Source: Toxoplasma gondii ME49 (taxonomy: Eukaryota > Apicomplexa > Conoidasida > Eucoccidiorida > Sarcocystidae). Taken from it: 64,000 nucleotides of DNA. This document shows positions 47,701 to 61,800 of this stretch, piece after piece. Both the position numbers and the translations under genes were made by a program. Each line of letters opens with the position of its first letter. The stretch's first letter is position 1. The stretch spans positions 434,001 through 498,000 of the forward strand of contig NC_031467.1 in NCBI RefSeq assembly GCF_000006565.2. Reading direction: 5' to 3'. The notes below the pieces were generated by a model. The model did no database searches. It was given only the letters and a program-made list of their open reading frames with translations, and was not told where the DNA came from.

Positions 47701-50700
47701 TCGGAAATGACCAACAACACAACACCGTGGACCGACCTATTCACCGGCGCACATTAGACTTGCAAGTTCCCTGCTGCGACGAGGTAGTATTCGGGAACGA
47801 AAACATGGGAAGAAAGCAGATTCTCAACTCGCCCTTTGATTCACATATAAAAGGGCAGATACAGCGAACCAGAAAACTGTTACTTAGGCTGAGGAATTTT
47901 CACGTATCCGAGAATATCCGCCGAGGACTGCTTTGACAAACAGGCAGATCGGTGACACGACCAGGTTCCACTTTTTTCAGAAGATGCAGGTGCGCCTTAC
48001 AGCCCAACTCATTCGGAGTAACGTCCACGGCTCTAGTACCCCTGTAAATTGTAAGCAGCTCTGAAAAAAGAGTCGTGAGGTATCGTCGAGAGAAGAAACG
48101 CCCAGCTCCGCTGCAGAAGCCACCGTCCACAGACTCGAGCCACCAGAAACTGCAATAGAGGATTAAAATACGGGTGGCATGTCTGTTTCAAATGGGCGGC
48201 TTGAACGTTGCATGAACCTGACAAAGACCGCACACCATGTTTGTCGCGGAGAAATGCTCCCATCCTGGATGCTCGAGTAGTAGGTTCCAGTGAGCCCTGT
48301 TTGTCGGTAGAATCACACCGATGAGGACGTATATATTGAAAACTGCGAAATATCAGAAATTAACGCGGACAGAGGGACTTGCGCCTCACACGCCTCGTGC
48401 GAGTGTTTGTGCTTGATGATCGGTAGCGGCTGCAACCGTACATTCTTGATCCCAAGTCCCCGTAAACAACCATCTGGACCCCCATAGCCTTTCAGCGCCG
48501 AAGTGTTTTTGCCGCTTGTTGTCGTCCACCGTTGCGAGAGTACCATCATTCAGTTAGAAAAACTTGGAAGCTGTCCATCAAGTGCGACCCAGAGCAAGGG
48601 AAGGGGAATCACCGCTGTTGGACGGAGTGGAGCAATTGGCTAGATGGTGTCAGGTTTTGAGGGCATCGATGACCATCGTCATTCCCCTCATATAAAGCGT
48701 AGATGTTTATGTGCCCAAAGACGCGGTTGGCTCTCGTTTTCATCTTTTAGTTTTATCTGGATATGTTGCTTCGTGTAGATGCCTTCGCGTTCGAGGAGGG
48801 TCTCGTCAGTAAAACACATAAAACCAATTGGCCACAGGCGCCGATCCAGTTTTGACCGTTTGACCCCTACACTTCTTCTCCGGATCACAAGAAGTCGGTG
48901 AAGTACCCGAAGACCTAAATAAGTCATTTTTGTCCTCAAACGCCCGCGTCGATGTTGCGACCTTGTGGTGCGACACGCGAATGCGCAGCAGCTGCGTCAG
49001 ATGTCAGTCGAGATTTTGGTCGGCGTTATCCAGTCCGGGAACGAACAGGGGACGTCTCCAAGTTACGCGGCGGCTGTTCGAAGAATCGTAGTTCTCAGAC
49101 TGTGCTCAGGTAAAGTCTGGTCACAAAGTGACAGGACATGGGTTACCGTCAGCTGCGTTTTTCAACTTTTTACCCGGCTCAGCCGAAGTGACCTTTCGCA
49201 TGGGGTACCGAAAAAGCGGGACAGAGACCGAAAAACGGAACATGGACATTGGTAGAGAAACGCGGTGCATGGCAATAACACGACTGACGGACGAAGTCAT
49301 GCCGCGGCGGCTGCTCTCTCACGGACCTGACGCCCGAGCCTGCCGGGTTTCTGGTACTCTCAACCACATTTCACCAGTTTTGATATTCAGAGCTGGCAGT
49401 GCACCAAGTCCGGGTTCCACGAGGACACGGAAGCATGGGGCGAAGGCTTGAGAAAGCATGCCTCCTTCCGCGCATCCCTCACTCACTGCCGAGAGAAGCC
49501 GGCTTTGCTTCAGCGCCAATGAGGGTATCAGAACGCAGTTTGGAGATTAGAGCCGCTATCCCACAACGATCACTCGCATCACGGTGGCGGCGGCCGGTCT
49601 GCCGCGCATTCTGGTGAGATTCTCTGCCACAGGGAAAAACGGCGTGGACCTGGGTCACGAGACTGCTGCGAAAGTGTCGATGGGAATGACATAATGGCGC
49701 GACCCCAGGCCAATTCCCTGTGCTCGCTTGGACCTTCGTTTTCCACTTCAATCGCTCGTTCCCCCGATTGCCAACCGTGTCGCGAAACGCCGGGACGTTC
49801 CACAGGCAACAGGAGCACTGCGGCAACTGGAACTAGCCCCGCCGAGCTTTTTCGCTCGATACTGTGAGCAACAGCCGAGTTGTTCACAATAGCTAGCGAG
49901 CTCGAGTAGAGTTTTTTCTTACAGAGAAGACTATTGAAGCTCTGCGTTTCACTCATGTGCTCGGAAGCGACGCCCGCGCCGGAGCGCGGACCTGGATGTT
50001 ATTGGCGAGGAACCCTAAAGAACTTGCCTGACTTACCCGACAAGAGACTGTGTGAAAACGAAAATACGACAGTTCGGTTGTAGCAACGCATTACACGAGA
50101 CGTGCTAGCAACGAAAGTCTTACGATTCTCGCGAACTGGAAAGCGCGCCGCTTCCCCAATGCGCGAACATCCAACTGGAGGGCACGAGCTCCGGGCGAGA
50201 ACGTCCTCTGCAGCATCAATCGGGCTCCGAATCGGTTAGAATGCACCGGTGCGATTGACCCTCGGCAGTGACACGCGCAGCGCTGCGTGACCATCACACA
50301 AAGGCCGAGTTACCCTGTGCACATGCCGGAGCCACCGTCCTCACCGACTCTATCAACCTAACTTTTTTCCGTTGGATCGTTACCGGACTATCGCTCGACC
50401 GTTCTTGTTTCGCTGCTGGTCGGTCACGAGGCTCTCGTACACCAGGAGTGACAAGCTCGGCCCGTCGGTTGTTCCACGATTCCGAAGAGGCGGGCAGTTC
50501 TGAAGAGCTAGTCGGTTTGTAGCTGAGACACCCCTAATTGGGGGCGGGGTCGGTCAGCGAAAACACTGATTTTCGATGAAACACCCTAGCCGTCGTCATG
50601 TCGATTGCGCCCGGCGGTGCACGACAGTCAACGACTTGCGGGAACAGACACCGGCCAACTCGAGTATTTGCAAGTTCATGAAAGGAAGGCCACAGTCACA

Positions 50701-53263
50701 AGAGTCGCTGGTGCTTCCTTACACCACATGCATCGAGACGTGCGCAAAAAGGGAGCAGCTGGTAGCTGGCGGACGTACTTTCAGCGATCTTTTAGCTCAC
50801 AAAGAGCTCAACGTGAAAAAAAGGCCGTTGCCATCACTCTAGGAAAGGCGAGGCTGCTCCCGCCTCAGAACGTTGTGCCAGTCACCATGTGAGACACAAG
50901 TCCAACAACGTCAGGCTTCCGTCGCTTGGCGCGTTTGCTGACACACTTCGACGAGGAGCCTGATGGTACAGTATCTGGATCCCCGTGAGAACAAGCGTCA
51001 CCGCGATAGTATCTAGAGACAGCGGCGCCCCGGCGCGTTAGTGTTGCTCCTTTCACTCCACTTCTGCACGCGCTTCCTAGAATACAGCGGAGAACACGCA
51101 AGACTACATTAAACGCCGTCCCGCTTATCTGACGAGGCCGCGGTAGCAGCCGACACTCCTCCTGCTTGCCACAGAGAGCCCACACCCGCTGACATGAGGC
51201 TAGGTCAAACGATCGCTTTCACAGACTGGTGCACGAGGAGTGCCGTCCCGATCTGCATGTCGTCTGAATTGACATGGGACAGCTGCCGAGCGTATTCAAG
51301 AGAGCTCCGTTCTGGTGCCGGTCATCAGTATGGTTTGTCAGAAAACCTTACCGCTGTGACACGTTTGTCCGCAGTTTTCATCGTGTGCACCCACCGAGCG
51401 GAACATCGTTATCATGCCATCCAGGCAGAACCTCGCTGGAGCGTTTGTCACGACCTTAGTATGTTTGCGCAGGCGGCGGACGTTCTCTATTCGTGGCTGA
51501 TATAAACGACCCCCTTTTCCCTCAGAACCTGGCGCGTATGTTTTGCGTCCCGTACATCACCAGCCAAGCCGACGTCGCAAACTTCAGAAGTAGTCTTCCT
51601 GCGCTCGTGAGCTTCTCGCCAGGCAGTTACCGCAGTAGTCCTGTGTGCTCAATGCGAAGGCTCTTCTCGTATAGTCGATACGGGAGGCACTTCCGTGGTG
51701 GCGGCTCGGGGTGACCCGCAGACTACGAGAGGCGAGAGCGTCCAACCGCCGCCCGCGTTGCTTGAAGGTGTGTTACCGAGCAAGTGTCCGTGTTTCGCCT
51801 CCTACGGCGATCGCACAAAGGCTGGTAGGTATCTTGTTTGTCGTAAAAAGTACATTCGAACCTCTGTAGCAGGAGGCGAAATCGAGCGATGAGATTTCCG
51901 GTGGCGTTCGAAATAGTCCACTACCTTTCACACGCACACACTCCAAGAAACGGGGAAGCACCGTGGGCTTTTCTTGTTTTCCTTCGAGGTCTGGGAGAGC
52001 TTCCATCCGAACAAGAATAGAGTTGGACTTCGACAGGTTTTGACACGCCGCCATCACCAGCCGCTGACGGAAAGTTCCAGGTTTTCATTATTTAGGGGCT
52101 GTGCGACCCAGGCGGGCAATCCAGGTATGGCACGGTCATGGCTTTTTTTGCTAACTCGGTCGCGTACGACGGTTTTCCAGGGCGCACGTGTTTTTGCGAC
52201 GCACGCCTTCCCCAGGTCGGGCGGAGCTGAGCTTCCGCTGAAGTGTTCTCGTCCATGGGGGCGGAGACGATGATATCGTCGTTGTGTGTGGTACGACAAG
52301 AAAGCCATGACCCGCCTCTATAGCGACACTGCCTGCCGTCAAAGACGCTGCTCTATTGCTCGCACTGACGCGTGTGATTGTGGTGTTATTAGCGCGAAAT
52401 AATACCGCTAAAGGCTCCAAAGCGAAACTGCTGCCGGAACCGTCCAACTGAACAGAAGTCAAAGACGGAGACATTCGGGCACGGCGAGTCATACCAAGCG
52501 ACGATGTGTCGTAGCTGCAAGGGCAATGATTTAAAGATGCCTGCAAGAATGGGTACGCGTTGTTTTCAAATTTCCCGCCCATTCTGCGTAGCATCTCAGG
52601 CTTCTGCAGTGTGAGGGACCACGGGGTTTTTCACTGGTGCCGCAATAGAGTGGTTGTCTGTTGAAACGAGAAAGCCGCGTATTTGATCCGGCTGCGCGAA
52701 CGAGTTTTTCACCGACCTTTTTGACTGAAACTGGTGACTCTGTTATTGACAAAGGTCCCACGGAGGTTACCGGGTTACGTCTCGTCCGTTTCATCATCAG
52801 GCCGCGTTCGTGGTTAGTCACTTGTGAAATGCAGAATGAGAGGTGTTGACCGCGCGTATATTTCATCGAATTCCTTTTGCTGGGCTGCCAGCGATCTAAT
52901 AGCCGAATGCTGAAGTCTTGTCGGTTACACCGCGGGAGTCAAACAGTGCCCCGTACTAGGACAACCGACGAACGGCGAGGCGAATGCCAGTGGCATGCGA
53001 ACAAACGTCCGACTTCTCAAATAGATGCCAAGGTGGGACGCCTGTTGAGAGAAGATTTTTCTGAAGATAATGGTCGACAGTGATTAGCACGGCTTGGATT
53101 TAGTGGGCAACCATCCTGGGGGTTTTACAGTGTTCCCTAGTACAGCATTTCGGGTAATGACTACCGAAACACATGGCGCGGTGAATTAAAACGGTCATTC
53201 TTTCTGTGAATAACTTCCGCCTAACGACAGGTGGCTTGCAGTCCTCTTGACAGGCTGCCATTT

Positions 53264-53277
53264 TAGGGTATACCCTA
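53264..53277. repeat. 14-base perfect palindrome
   Basis: TAGGGTATACCCTA is a perfect inverted repeat. It stands alone with no adjacent gene, and its role is unknown. Confidence 0.6.
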
Positions 53278-56178
53278 TGATAATCCAGGAGGTGAAGTAC
53301 TTCCTTGAAAAAGAAATGAATAAGACACAGTAGACTGAAGTGCCCTTACGAGGTGGCCGGTCTAGACCTTAGCCGTGCATATCGATGCATCGAGAAAATC
53401 CGAAAGGCTCAAGGAGTGGGCGGTTCTGAGGGGTCGCTACACACGAATGAATAGCGACGACGTTTGAGCGAATACTCCGGAGCAACCGAGCAAACTCTAG
53501 AGATGCGCTGATATCCTAATATCTACCTAGATACTCGGTTACAAAGGAATCATCGCATGGCCATACTCGGTAATCCAGAACTTTCAGCGACGTTCGCGTC
53601 CCATTACATGCCGCCCTCTAATGTGAATACCGGTGAGTCAGCGCGCTCATCGCCAGATATTCGCATGTCACTCCATACGCAAGCAGTCGACCGTGTGATA
53701 TTTAGGCTTGTTTTCGAGTGAGTCCCTCGTAAACCATTTTTTCTATAAAATGATAACGAGGATGCCATGAAACCTGCTATGCTTCTAGATGCGGTGAGCG
53801 TCACTGGGTCTACAAGAGGATGGCCCGTTAGCGGTGCACATTCTCCATTAAACGGAACCCATTCGATAGATCCAGCTCCACGCGAAGTTATAAAGAAAGA
53901 TACGCCTGCAAAATAGTTCGCTAGCTTCTATGGGTGGACCTGTCGGTGTTCTGACGTCGCTCTATCGACATTCTCCTTTGTATGATGCCCCTGGACGTGT
54001 TAACCCTTTGTAAAGTGGTTCCCTCAACCACGTTGGCTCGAATGAAAGGTCACGTTGTGCGATTCCGTTCTCCTGGAGGGAGAGGACACGCGTATACGGA
54101 ACAGAGCTATTGGGGTAAGGAAGCATGTTAGAAGACAAGCCACAACACCCTTCCACATCATGTTAACTACACATGCATGAATAAAGGTTCAGGATTGAAC
54201 ATGAAAGTTTACAACGCCTGAGATATAGAAAAAGACTCGTTCTGCAGCGACTACTGAGCTTAACGTTTTTCTCGTGTGACTTATGTGACAACATACACTG
54301 TTAAGTCCAAGAATACACAGGGTGCACTCTCGTTCCAGTCGCCCTGCCAACTCTGTTTCCCTGTTTAGCCTCAGTGAACAATGAGCGGAGAAACAGTTAT
54401 TTTCAGCAGGTCTTATGCGTTGGCCGTAGATATATGCCCTGTATTTGTTATTCCCATCGGAAGGATTTTGCGAAATTTCGCAGCAAAGGCGGGAGTGTCT
54501 GGGTAGGGAGGGCCAGTTCATCAGATGTGCTGCAACATGAATTAATCAATGGTACTGAGTTCTTAAACGTGTGTCATTCCGGGTTGTAAAACCAAAAAAG
54601 TATCTTCTTCCTACATGATAGCTATAAACTTTGTACGTGAGGAGGGAACGGGTGATTGGAAGGAAGCATTTGTGGACTACCTTCACTACTCCACGGATCC
54701 TCCCAGACGACAAGGTTTCTATGCAGTATTATGCCTTGTTTTGCATAGATGGGTTGTAACGGATGATCGAAGTGGCCATATAACTGGAATAAAGCACAGC
54801 TCGCTCTGTTCACACATGGCGGCCAAGTTGTCTGATCCGAGGGTTCACTGAATCTAGCTGAACCTGTGTTTTGTCGCATGCACCGAGCAAGAGGGGTAAG
54901 CAGAAGCGCAGGGAGACAAGTCCCTAATCGAGACCGATTCACAGTGATGTTCTATTGTTTTTTCAATTCGTAGAATTTGAGGTAGATTCAAAAAGCCATG
55001 ACGGCGAAGCATGATTAAATCCGATTTTAGTTAGAATATTATAACTTCCGCAGGGGATACTCTAAGCAGCCGGTATCAAATAGGATCTATCGCACAATGA
55101 TAGTGCCACAGTACGGGCAATTAGTTAGTTGCAGAGTCTAGCTGCTGACGATGGACAGTAATGCGTGAAGCGCTGAATGCACTGACTCTGGTGTTGAAGT
55201 GTTTTTTCGCGGAAGGATCCCTACGGAGAGGACGCTCCACGTTGCTTGTGCAAATCTCTTCTAGTAAATGGACTCTCCATCCAGATGTAAACCTTGCACC
55301 TTTCTCCGACAGTCCGAGGCAGGAATGATTGGTCAGTTTATTTTGTGGTATTACAAGGGTCAGAGGATTGTGATCTTGAAGTCGATCCAGATATGAAATG
55401 TCTATACATGGCAGAAGAAGCGCATCGAGTTCAGTGCGAAGCTACGGGTTGTGGTAGAAGTCGCGGCGAAAGTGTACTCTTCACTCTTGTCGATTTGGCA
55501 TCTCTGACATGTGGTACCTTAGTTTCTGTAGACATAGTGATAGCGGGCATATTCTAGATGACCTTGGCTTTGACAGTTTTTTATATTTCTGCCTGTGTGG
55601 CGGTACCGTCTCAACAGCAGTAAGGAAGCAATTAGAGGGCGGATTTTTTGACTGGAGGGGGAAGGTAGGATGCAGTAGTGAGGGGGACAAGGAAACAACG
55701 AATGAAAACCGACCGGTACATTTGGCCTTCGATGCTCCAGCTTCTGGGTACTTGTAAGGAAACATCGGCTGACACCTTGTACCATAATTTTCCAAGCCAG
55801 TACATTGGGTGGCCTCCCACCATTGCCCCCTAAATGAGAACTGTACTCGTCATCAAGCTGAAAGGCTTGTCGCGTCCTCGATTTAAGTGTTTCTATTAGC
55901 AAGACAGGCACTCTTTTTGAAGGTATGTCACTTGCTCCAATGTCCTTGCCACCCCCGAGACCCGCTGATATATGAATATGTCTTCCAGTTTTCGTTTCCG
56001 TTACACCGGTCAGCCATGCGAAAAAAGGCAGGAGTCTGTGAATCGCGGCGCCTAATGTCCACAGTTTCTGTTACCAATGTAATGCGGATCATGAACGTTT
56101 TAAATAACAATGAAGCTGATACCTTTTTCTCGCAGACGACAATTGAAGAGATGGAGTAAGTCGAAAACTCTGTTCTAA

Positions 56179-56856
56179 TCAATGCACATCATCGCACGTG
56201 TCCTGCTCCCTTGTCTTCCATTTTCCCTTCCGTTGCTCCTTTGTGAATCGTCGAGAATGCATTAAGAGGAGCTCTTCCCTTCGCTTGGTAAGTCTGGCCA
56301 ACGGATCTGAGTTAGCGTCATGCTTGCCGCCAGCATGTGCAAGGGGCATGTCCGCGTATGTTCTGCCATCAGGTAACAAGGGGTGCTTATGTTGTTGCTG
56401 AGGCTTCTCCCATGAAGGGGTTGTGCTGTGGGTCGCCCCATCGCTGCACGTCCTTTTATTCCGCAAATTGAGGTGTCGTTCTTCAGCTTCGTGAAAAGGT
56501 GATCCCTGTAGTGTTGAGGAATGACGCGCGTCATCTTGAAGGTGATCGAAGACATCGGAACCATATCCCTCTTCCCTGGATTCATCGTCCTGCGTCAGTC
56601 CAGCCACAAGACCGTGTCGCGCATACGACTCTGGTATGTGTGCCAAACATCCTGGCATCCTCTGTTCAGCCAACTGCGAACGTACAGTCCGAAGGGCGTG
56701 CAGGTAGGAGTGAGTGTTCAGAGGCTCAATCGTAACGGCATCGGCTTCATCCTCATCGACGTGCGTGCAACGTGGGCTCCTGTGGCACTCATGGCCGATG
56801 AGGAGTCCACGGGATGGGACGGCATTTTCCTGAGAGATGAGACCGTCTTCCATCAC
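56179..56856 (-). CDS. Hypothetical hydrophilic protein or exon, possible membrane-anchored gene with 56981-56853
   Basis: A 225-codon frame on the minus strand encodes a His/Glu/Asp/Gln-rich product without a recognised domain. A pyrimidine-rich acceptor (TCTCATCTCTCAG) lies about 30 bases inside its left-hand end in transcript terms, so the real exon may begin near 56825. Just upstream in transcript order, 56981-56853 encodes MAEPARVPKSSTFIIVMFLVLSWICFLW and about 14 more residues, a hydrophobic segment suited to a signal anchor, in a different register. The two could be exons of one secreted or membrane protein whose donor I cannot place, or remnants broken by a frameshift. The opposite strand is also partly open. 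Low confidence. Confidence 0.25.
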   Translation of the reverse strand: MMEDGLISQENAVPSRGLLIGHECHRSPRCTHVDEDEADAVTIEPLNTHSYLHALRTVRSQLAEQRMPGCLAHIPESYARHGLVAGLTQDDESREEGYGSDVFDHLQDDARHSSTLQGSPFHEAEERHLNLRNKRTCSDGATHSTTPSWEKPQQQHKHPLLPDGRTYADMPLAHAGGKHDANSDPLARLTKRREELLLMHSRRFTKEQRKGKWKTREQDTCDDVH

Positions 56857-57050
56857 TTTTGTTGATCAAAGAAGATCGAAGCGAGCGGGCCTTCAGTCCA
56901 GAGAAAACAAATCCATGAAAGAACGAGAAACATTACAATGATGAATGTTGACGACTTGGGAACCCTAGCTGGTTCAGCCATGCTTGGTGGGAGGCAGCGG
57001 TCTTGGTCCTCATTTATGCATATGCAATTCGCCAGAAAATACATGCTCAA

Positions 57051-58803
57051 ACGGTATGCCTTACTCTTGCTTTGCGAAAAATGCTCTGCAACGCAAAAAA
57101 CTGAGACAAAAACCTAAAGACTCTGACCGTAGCTCAAATTCCAGCTGCCCTCCGCCTTCGTGGTCTCGCGCGAACTAGACCAGGACAGAATCCTCGACAG
57201 AACCAATCGGTGTAGGCAACATTCAGGCCCTTACTGATGCTGATTAGCCTCATTCAAGCATATTTCATTTGTTAGCAGACAGTCAAAGGCTTACGCCATT
57301 GTGCAATGGGGCCACATGCACAAGACAGCTGTCCACTTCAGAACCTTAGTCTGGTCCGACGACTCACGAAGAACGAATGAAATAAAGTGGACAAATATGC
57401 AAGAAAAAATCGAGGATAGCAAATTGCGATATTTTCAGGAAAAAGAAGGAACCGAGGAACGAGCATTGCCGCTGATACTTTTGCCGCGAAGCAAATATAT
57501 GGTAGTCGCAAAATGCATGCGCCACCCCTCCTGAACACAGAAATAATATTGGTTTGTTCGTAATTTCCCGTTTTTTGGCACCATGCTCAACGGCAGTCAG
57601 TAGTCCACTTTTTTCAAAGGGGGAGACATTTATTCAGGTAAAGCATTGTGGAGCAATTTCGAGGCGACTGCCGAGACCGTGAGTTTCCTGTGATTAGCAC
57701 GCACATCAATATTCCACTTTCAGCTGGCATGCATGAAAGCGTAACCGCGTGCCTATGAAGCACAGCAAACGACAAGAATAGCCGACAACTACCGGAGCGA
57801 CGTACATTATAGGGGTTGTGTTTGGAGTTGACAGATGAACTGGGGGAGTCCAAACGGCACAAGAAAAGAGGATTCAGTAGAAGTGGTGAATCAGTTTGGG
57901 CGTTTGTGCAGCGGAGACTCGACGGGACCACAACTATGAAAACTGCCGGTAGGCCTGACACTGGAATTGCGGCTGGGTACATTACCTTCAAGTGTCACGT
58001 GTTTGGCAAGATCTCCTATTTTGTACATTTTCGCGTTTTCCTTCTGTGTACTGAGTTGCGTTTGGACATGAGTTTCCCCTTTGGGGGTTAAGCAAAATAC
58101 TCGGTGAGTCTACGACGCTACAACACGGTCAGTGAGATGTCACACTACTGCTTCTAGGGCGGCAGGCGTAGACGCGAGTCAAAGCGCACACAAAATCATG
58201 CTGTGACAGGAATAATCACACAGCCTTTCTACGAAAAATATACGTGGAGCGATTGTGAAGGTTTCTGCAGAAGAGAGCTACGAGAGGGGGCAGTACACCG
58301 CAGCGCAACTGGTGACACCACGGTCTAGCCAACATTTAAAAACGCTTCGCTATGTTGGACACCATGTGGACGTCCATCTTTTCGAATCATGCATACGCAG
58401 AGACACGTCTTTGTTCCGATTTATTTTTCGATGGCGGCAGCACTGTTTCAGCTAGATACGGTAAAAGACTACTAGATCACTATCCAGGATACTCAGTATT
58501 TCATTAGATGGTATCATCTTTCCTATGAGGGCTCAAGAGGATCGGCAGTTGCGTGTTCTGTAATTGGAAGGGCGATCAGCCTCACATCGCCATGGACGCC
58601 CATCTTTGACCCTTATTAATTGAATTAACAAGTTGGTGCCTAAAAACAAACACGGTTCCTCATGCACGTCTCACGTTTCTTTCACAATTACTCACGAGAC
58701 ATACGGACTGCATACTCAATTTCTCGTCTGATATGAGCACCTGAGTGCCAAAGCAGACAACCCCTTCATTTGTGCATGGACAACCATACTCTCAGCAAAT
58801 CTA
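57051..58803. other. Stretch without a recognised gene, left of the RAP gene
   Basis: Lies downstream of the RAP gene's stop codon. A 77-codon hydrophilic frame at 57301-57534 (plus) has a protein-like composition but no motif or splice support. The rest shows nothing I can name. Confidence 0.4.
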
Positions 58804-61800
58804 TCACGATCCAGCGCAAAGCAAATTTGCGTCTCGTGTAAGCACCATCCGCGTATCCTGGCCCTCTCCCGTGGAGCTCCGAAGCGTCGTGTCATTTACT
58901 GCCAAATGTCGTTCAGGACAAAGCCGCTGAAGGAGAAGCAGAACAAACCGTACTCGGGACTCCTCGGATCGCAGCAAGTTCCACGTTGGCTGATGGACAA
59001 ATAAAATCTGAGAGTATCCAGCCTGTGCCAAGTGGACCGCTTGCAAGGTACTTCCTCCCGCTGGTGCTAGCGTGTTCGGCGCGCACTCGTTCGTAACCAA
59101 GATGACTGCGAAACAGGAGGACAGAAACGCACCCTTTGGCACGAATTTTTGGCACGAAGGAAATTGATCTTATGTCAATAAAGTCCCAGCCGCTGATATT
59201 TTTTCTTGCAGCATGGGGAGCCGCCATTTCAACACTCATCACAGCGGCTGTGGCGAACCACCCTGGAAATAAGGCGTTGCCTCAACCAGTTCGTTTGCTG
59301 ATCGAGTCGTGGTCGTTTTTCGGGATGGACTGCGGCGAATATCTAAAAAACTGCAGTAAAGCCTCTCTGTTACGTATGCCCCAGCAGACAATAAACGTAC
59401 CACTCCGCCTGTCATTCGACGACTCTAGCAGAATATCGAGGCCATAAGGGGAGCCGGGAAGCTCAACAAATGTCTTATGCTTCACATCCAAGCATGACAG
59501 TATCCGTGAGAGCTCGGCGACTTCACGTGGAAAAGGCGCGCCATATCCTCCACGCTGCATGCACCACGCTCGCAAACCTGCGTCAGGAGCAAACATCAAT
59601 ACGTGCACCTTAAGCAGTTAAGGGATCTCATAAGATCCCATGGGTGTAACCGCAGCAATACCTCTCCACTGGATTTATCTGACACATGTATCCAAGGCAC
59701 TGCTCGAAAGCAAAACGTACCTTCAAAGACACACCGTTGAGGCATGTTGTAGTGAAGCCAGGGAAATTGTAACACATGGGAGAGCCACAGCTGAAAAACG
59801 CGGACTTTGTGTCGTTGCCACTCGGTCCCCTTGCCAATTTTGCGAAATGTGAAAGACAGAAGATACGCGTGCCGGCCTGGAAGTGGACAGAGCGCAGAGG
59901 AAGATGGCTCAAGACCGCAACTATAAAACATGTATCAGCCTCTGACCCAACAGGCGAAACCAGTTGATTTCCCTCGATGACGACACCTGCCTCTACGATG
60001 GCTGTTTACACCTTGGCGTCTACTTCGATGGCTAAGCAACAGTGCCAGTATCCCCTGGACCAACCCACACGGGACTTTTTTGCATACACTGAACAATTTC
60101 CTGCCGACGGCCGAAGATGCAGATGAGGTACTGAAGGATACCGGAAGTCACGGAAAGCGTGCTTGTCCTTCATTCGTGTTTTTGCGACACCGTCGCTTCA
60201 TTGGGCCTGACGACATGTAAACATAGATGCCACCTACGTGTTGCCCTTTCTGTCGCCGCCAAAGCGAAGGTCACTTGAATGGCAGTCCGTTCAGAAATTT
60301 CATCAAGATGTTGCTCCAAATAGGCCGCAGCAGCATCTATCAGCTCTGTGTTGCTGTTCACAACCTCGCCACCCCGTACGTCACCAGAAGCGACTTCCGC
60401 TGCTGGCGTTTCGGCAGGGAGACCATTGTGTGTTGGTGTTGCGACCCCGAAGAACGTACACGCCTCAAGGAGGTGGCCAATTTCCTGGATAGTCAAAGCT
60501 GCTCGTTGGCGAACATTTGCAGCGACACGCAAATGCTGCGTGACGCGGGCGACAGCAATAGCAATACACGTAGGAAAATGCAGACCCCGACTCTGGAAAG
60601 CGGTCAGCAGAGTGACAGTAGCGGAAAGAGAAAAGGAAGACGAAGCCACTTCGAACTGTGACGCCACGGCTGTCAAGACACGATCCGGGATACTTTGAAG
60701 GGGAGGCATGATTGTCGCTGAATTCGCGTCCAAGTACACAACAGCCTCCTTAGTCATGCTCGCACGAACTCTGGATCTTAGAAGTCTGTCACACTCCTGA
60801 GTAGTATTTCTACTCAGTAACGGCGTAGGAAGGCACAAGGAAGCAGGTAGTGCTACAGACTCACTACTTCCTTGCGAAGCCCCGGGGACTGAATCATCAT
60901 CTCCGCCACACTTCTGTGGCCACTTCACAACTGATACTGCTCGGTTAGTGTTTGCCTCCTTCGGCATAATTTGACCCTTTGTATTGCCAAGCAGTTCCAG
61001 GTCACTTGATGCAAAGTGTTGGTTTGGCAGTGATGAGGGTTGCATCTGGTCTCGCGCAGCGGGGAAAAGGACGGTGCAGGCGCCATGTTTGCTGACTGCC
61101 GCCGCAACAGCCACCAGATGGTCTGGCCCCAAGGTCGGCATATGCTGCAGAATACGCTCCGCAGCTGCCGTAAAGACCTCATGGCCCGCGTTTACACGAA
61201 GCGACGAGAAGATCTGAAGCGCCCGAACGAGGAGACTCGGGCTTGCTTCCGGCATCAGGTTTGCTGTAGACGTCACGGGAGATGACGTGCAAAGCGCTGC
61301 ACCATTTGACGATGCACTAGGCATCTGCTGGAGGGCTGAGAAGAATAACGCGGCAACCCTATCGAAGAAAGGATGTTGGATGTATCCAGCCCAGACATAG
61401 ACGTCTGCGCACTGAAACAAGGTATTTAGCCTTTCATGCAGTATCTTCTCAGTTCTCTTCCGGCCCTCCAAAGATTCCTCACTGACAGTAGCTGTACCGA
61501 AGATGATGCCAGTAACGTTCCGTTCTCCCCCATGGACCCCTGTGTCGGAGGATGACGTCTCGTACGAGGGCGACAGCGGAATTTCTCGGCGAGCCAGCGG
61601 ATGTAGCATGGCAGACAAAACTGGATAATGGCGATGGTTGAGCTTTCTCATTGACAGCACAACCTTCGCGGCTGCGTCGAAGGATAAATTTCGACGATGG
61701 AAGCGAAGATCTTGCAGCAGCACCTCGTACCTGCCATACAGTCCGAAGCAGAAAGCGTGGTGCATCGTCAGGGACAACTGCGTTGTGAGTGTTTCTTTTG

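Larger units (their letters stand above)
41564..56178. other. Long gene-poor stretch, no recognised gene
   Basis: About 14.6 kb lies between the ARS2 promoter and the candidate at 56-57 kb. Frames of 60-173 codons occur on both strands (for example 46125-46646 plus and 43738-43253 minus), but none shows a known domain, signal peptide with supporting splice sites, or biased composition. Two hydrophobic minus-strand frames at 42984-42721 and 43256-42996 are noted without support. I see no tRNA or rRNA. Lineage-specific genes with small exons could be hidden here. Confidence 0.4.
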
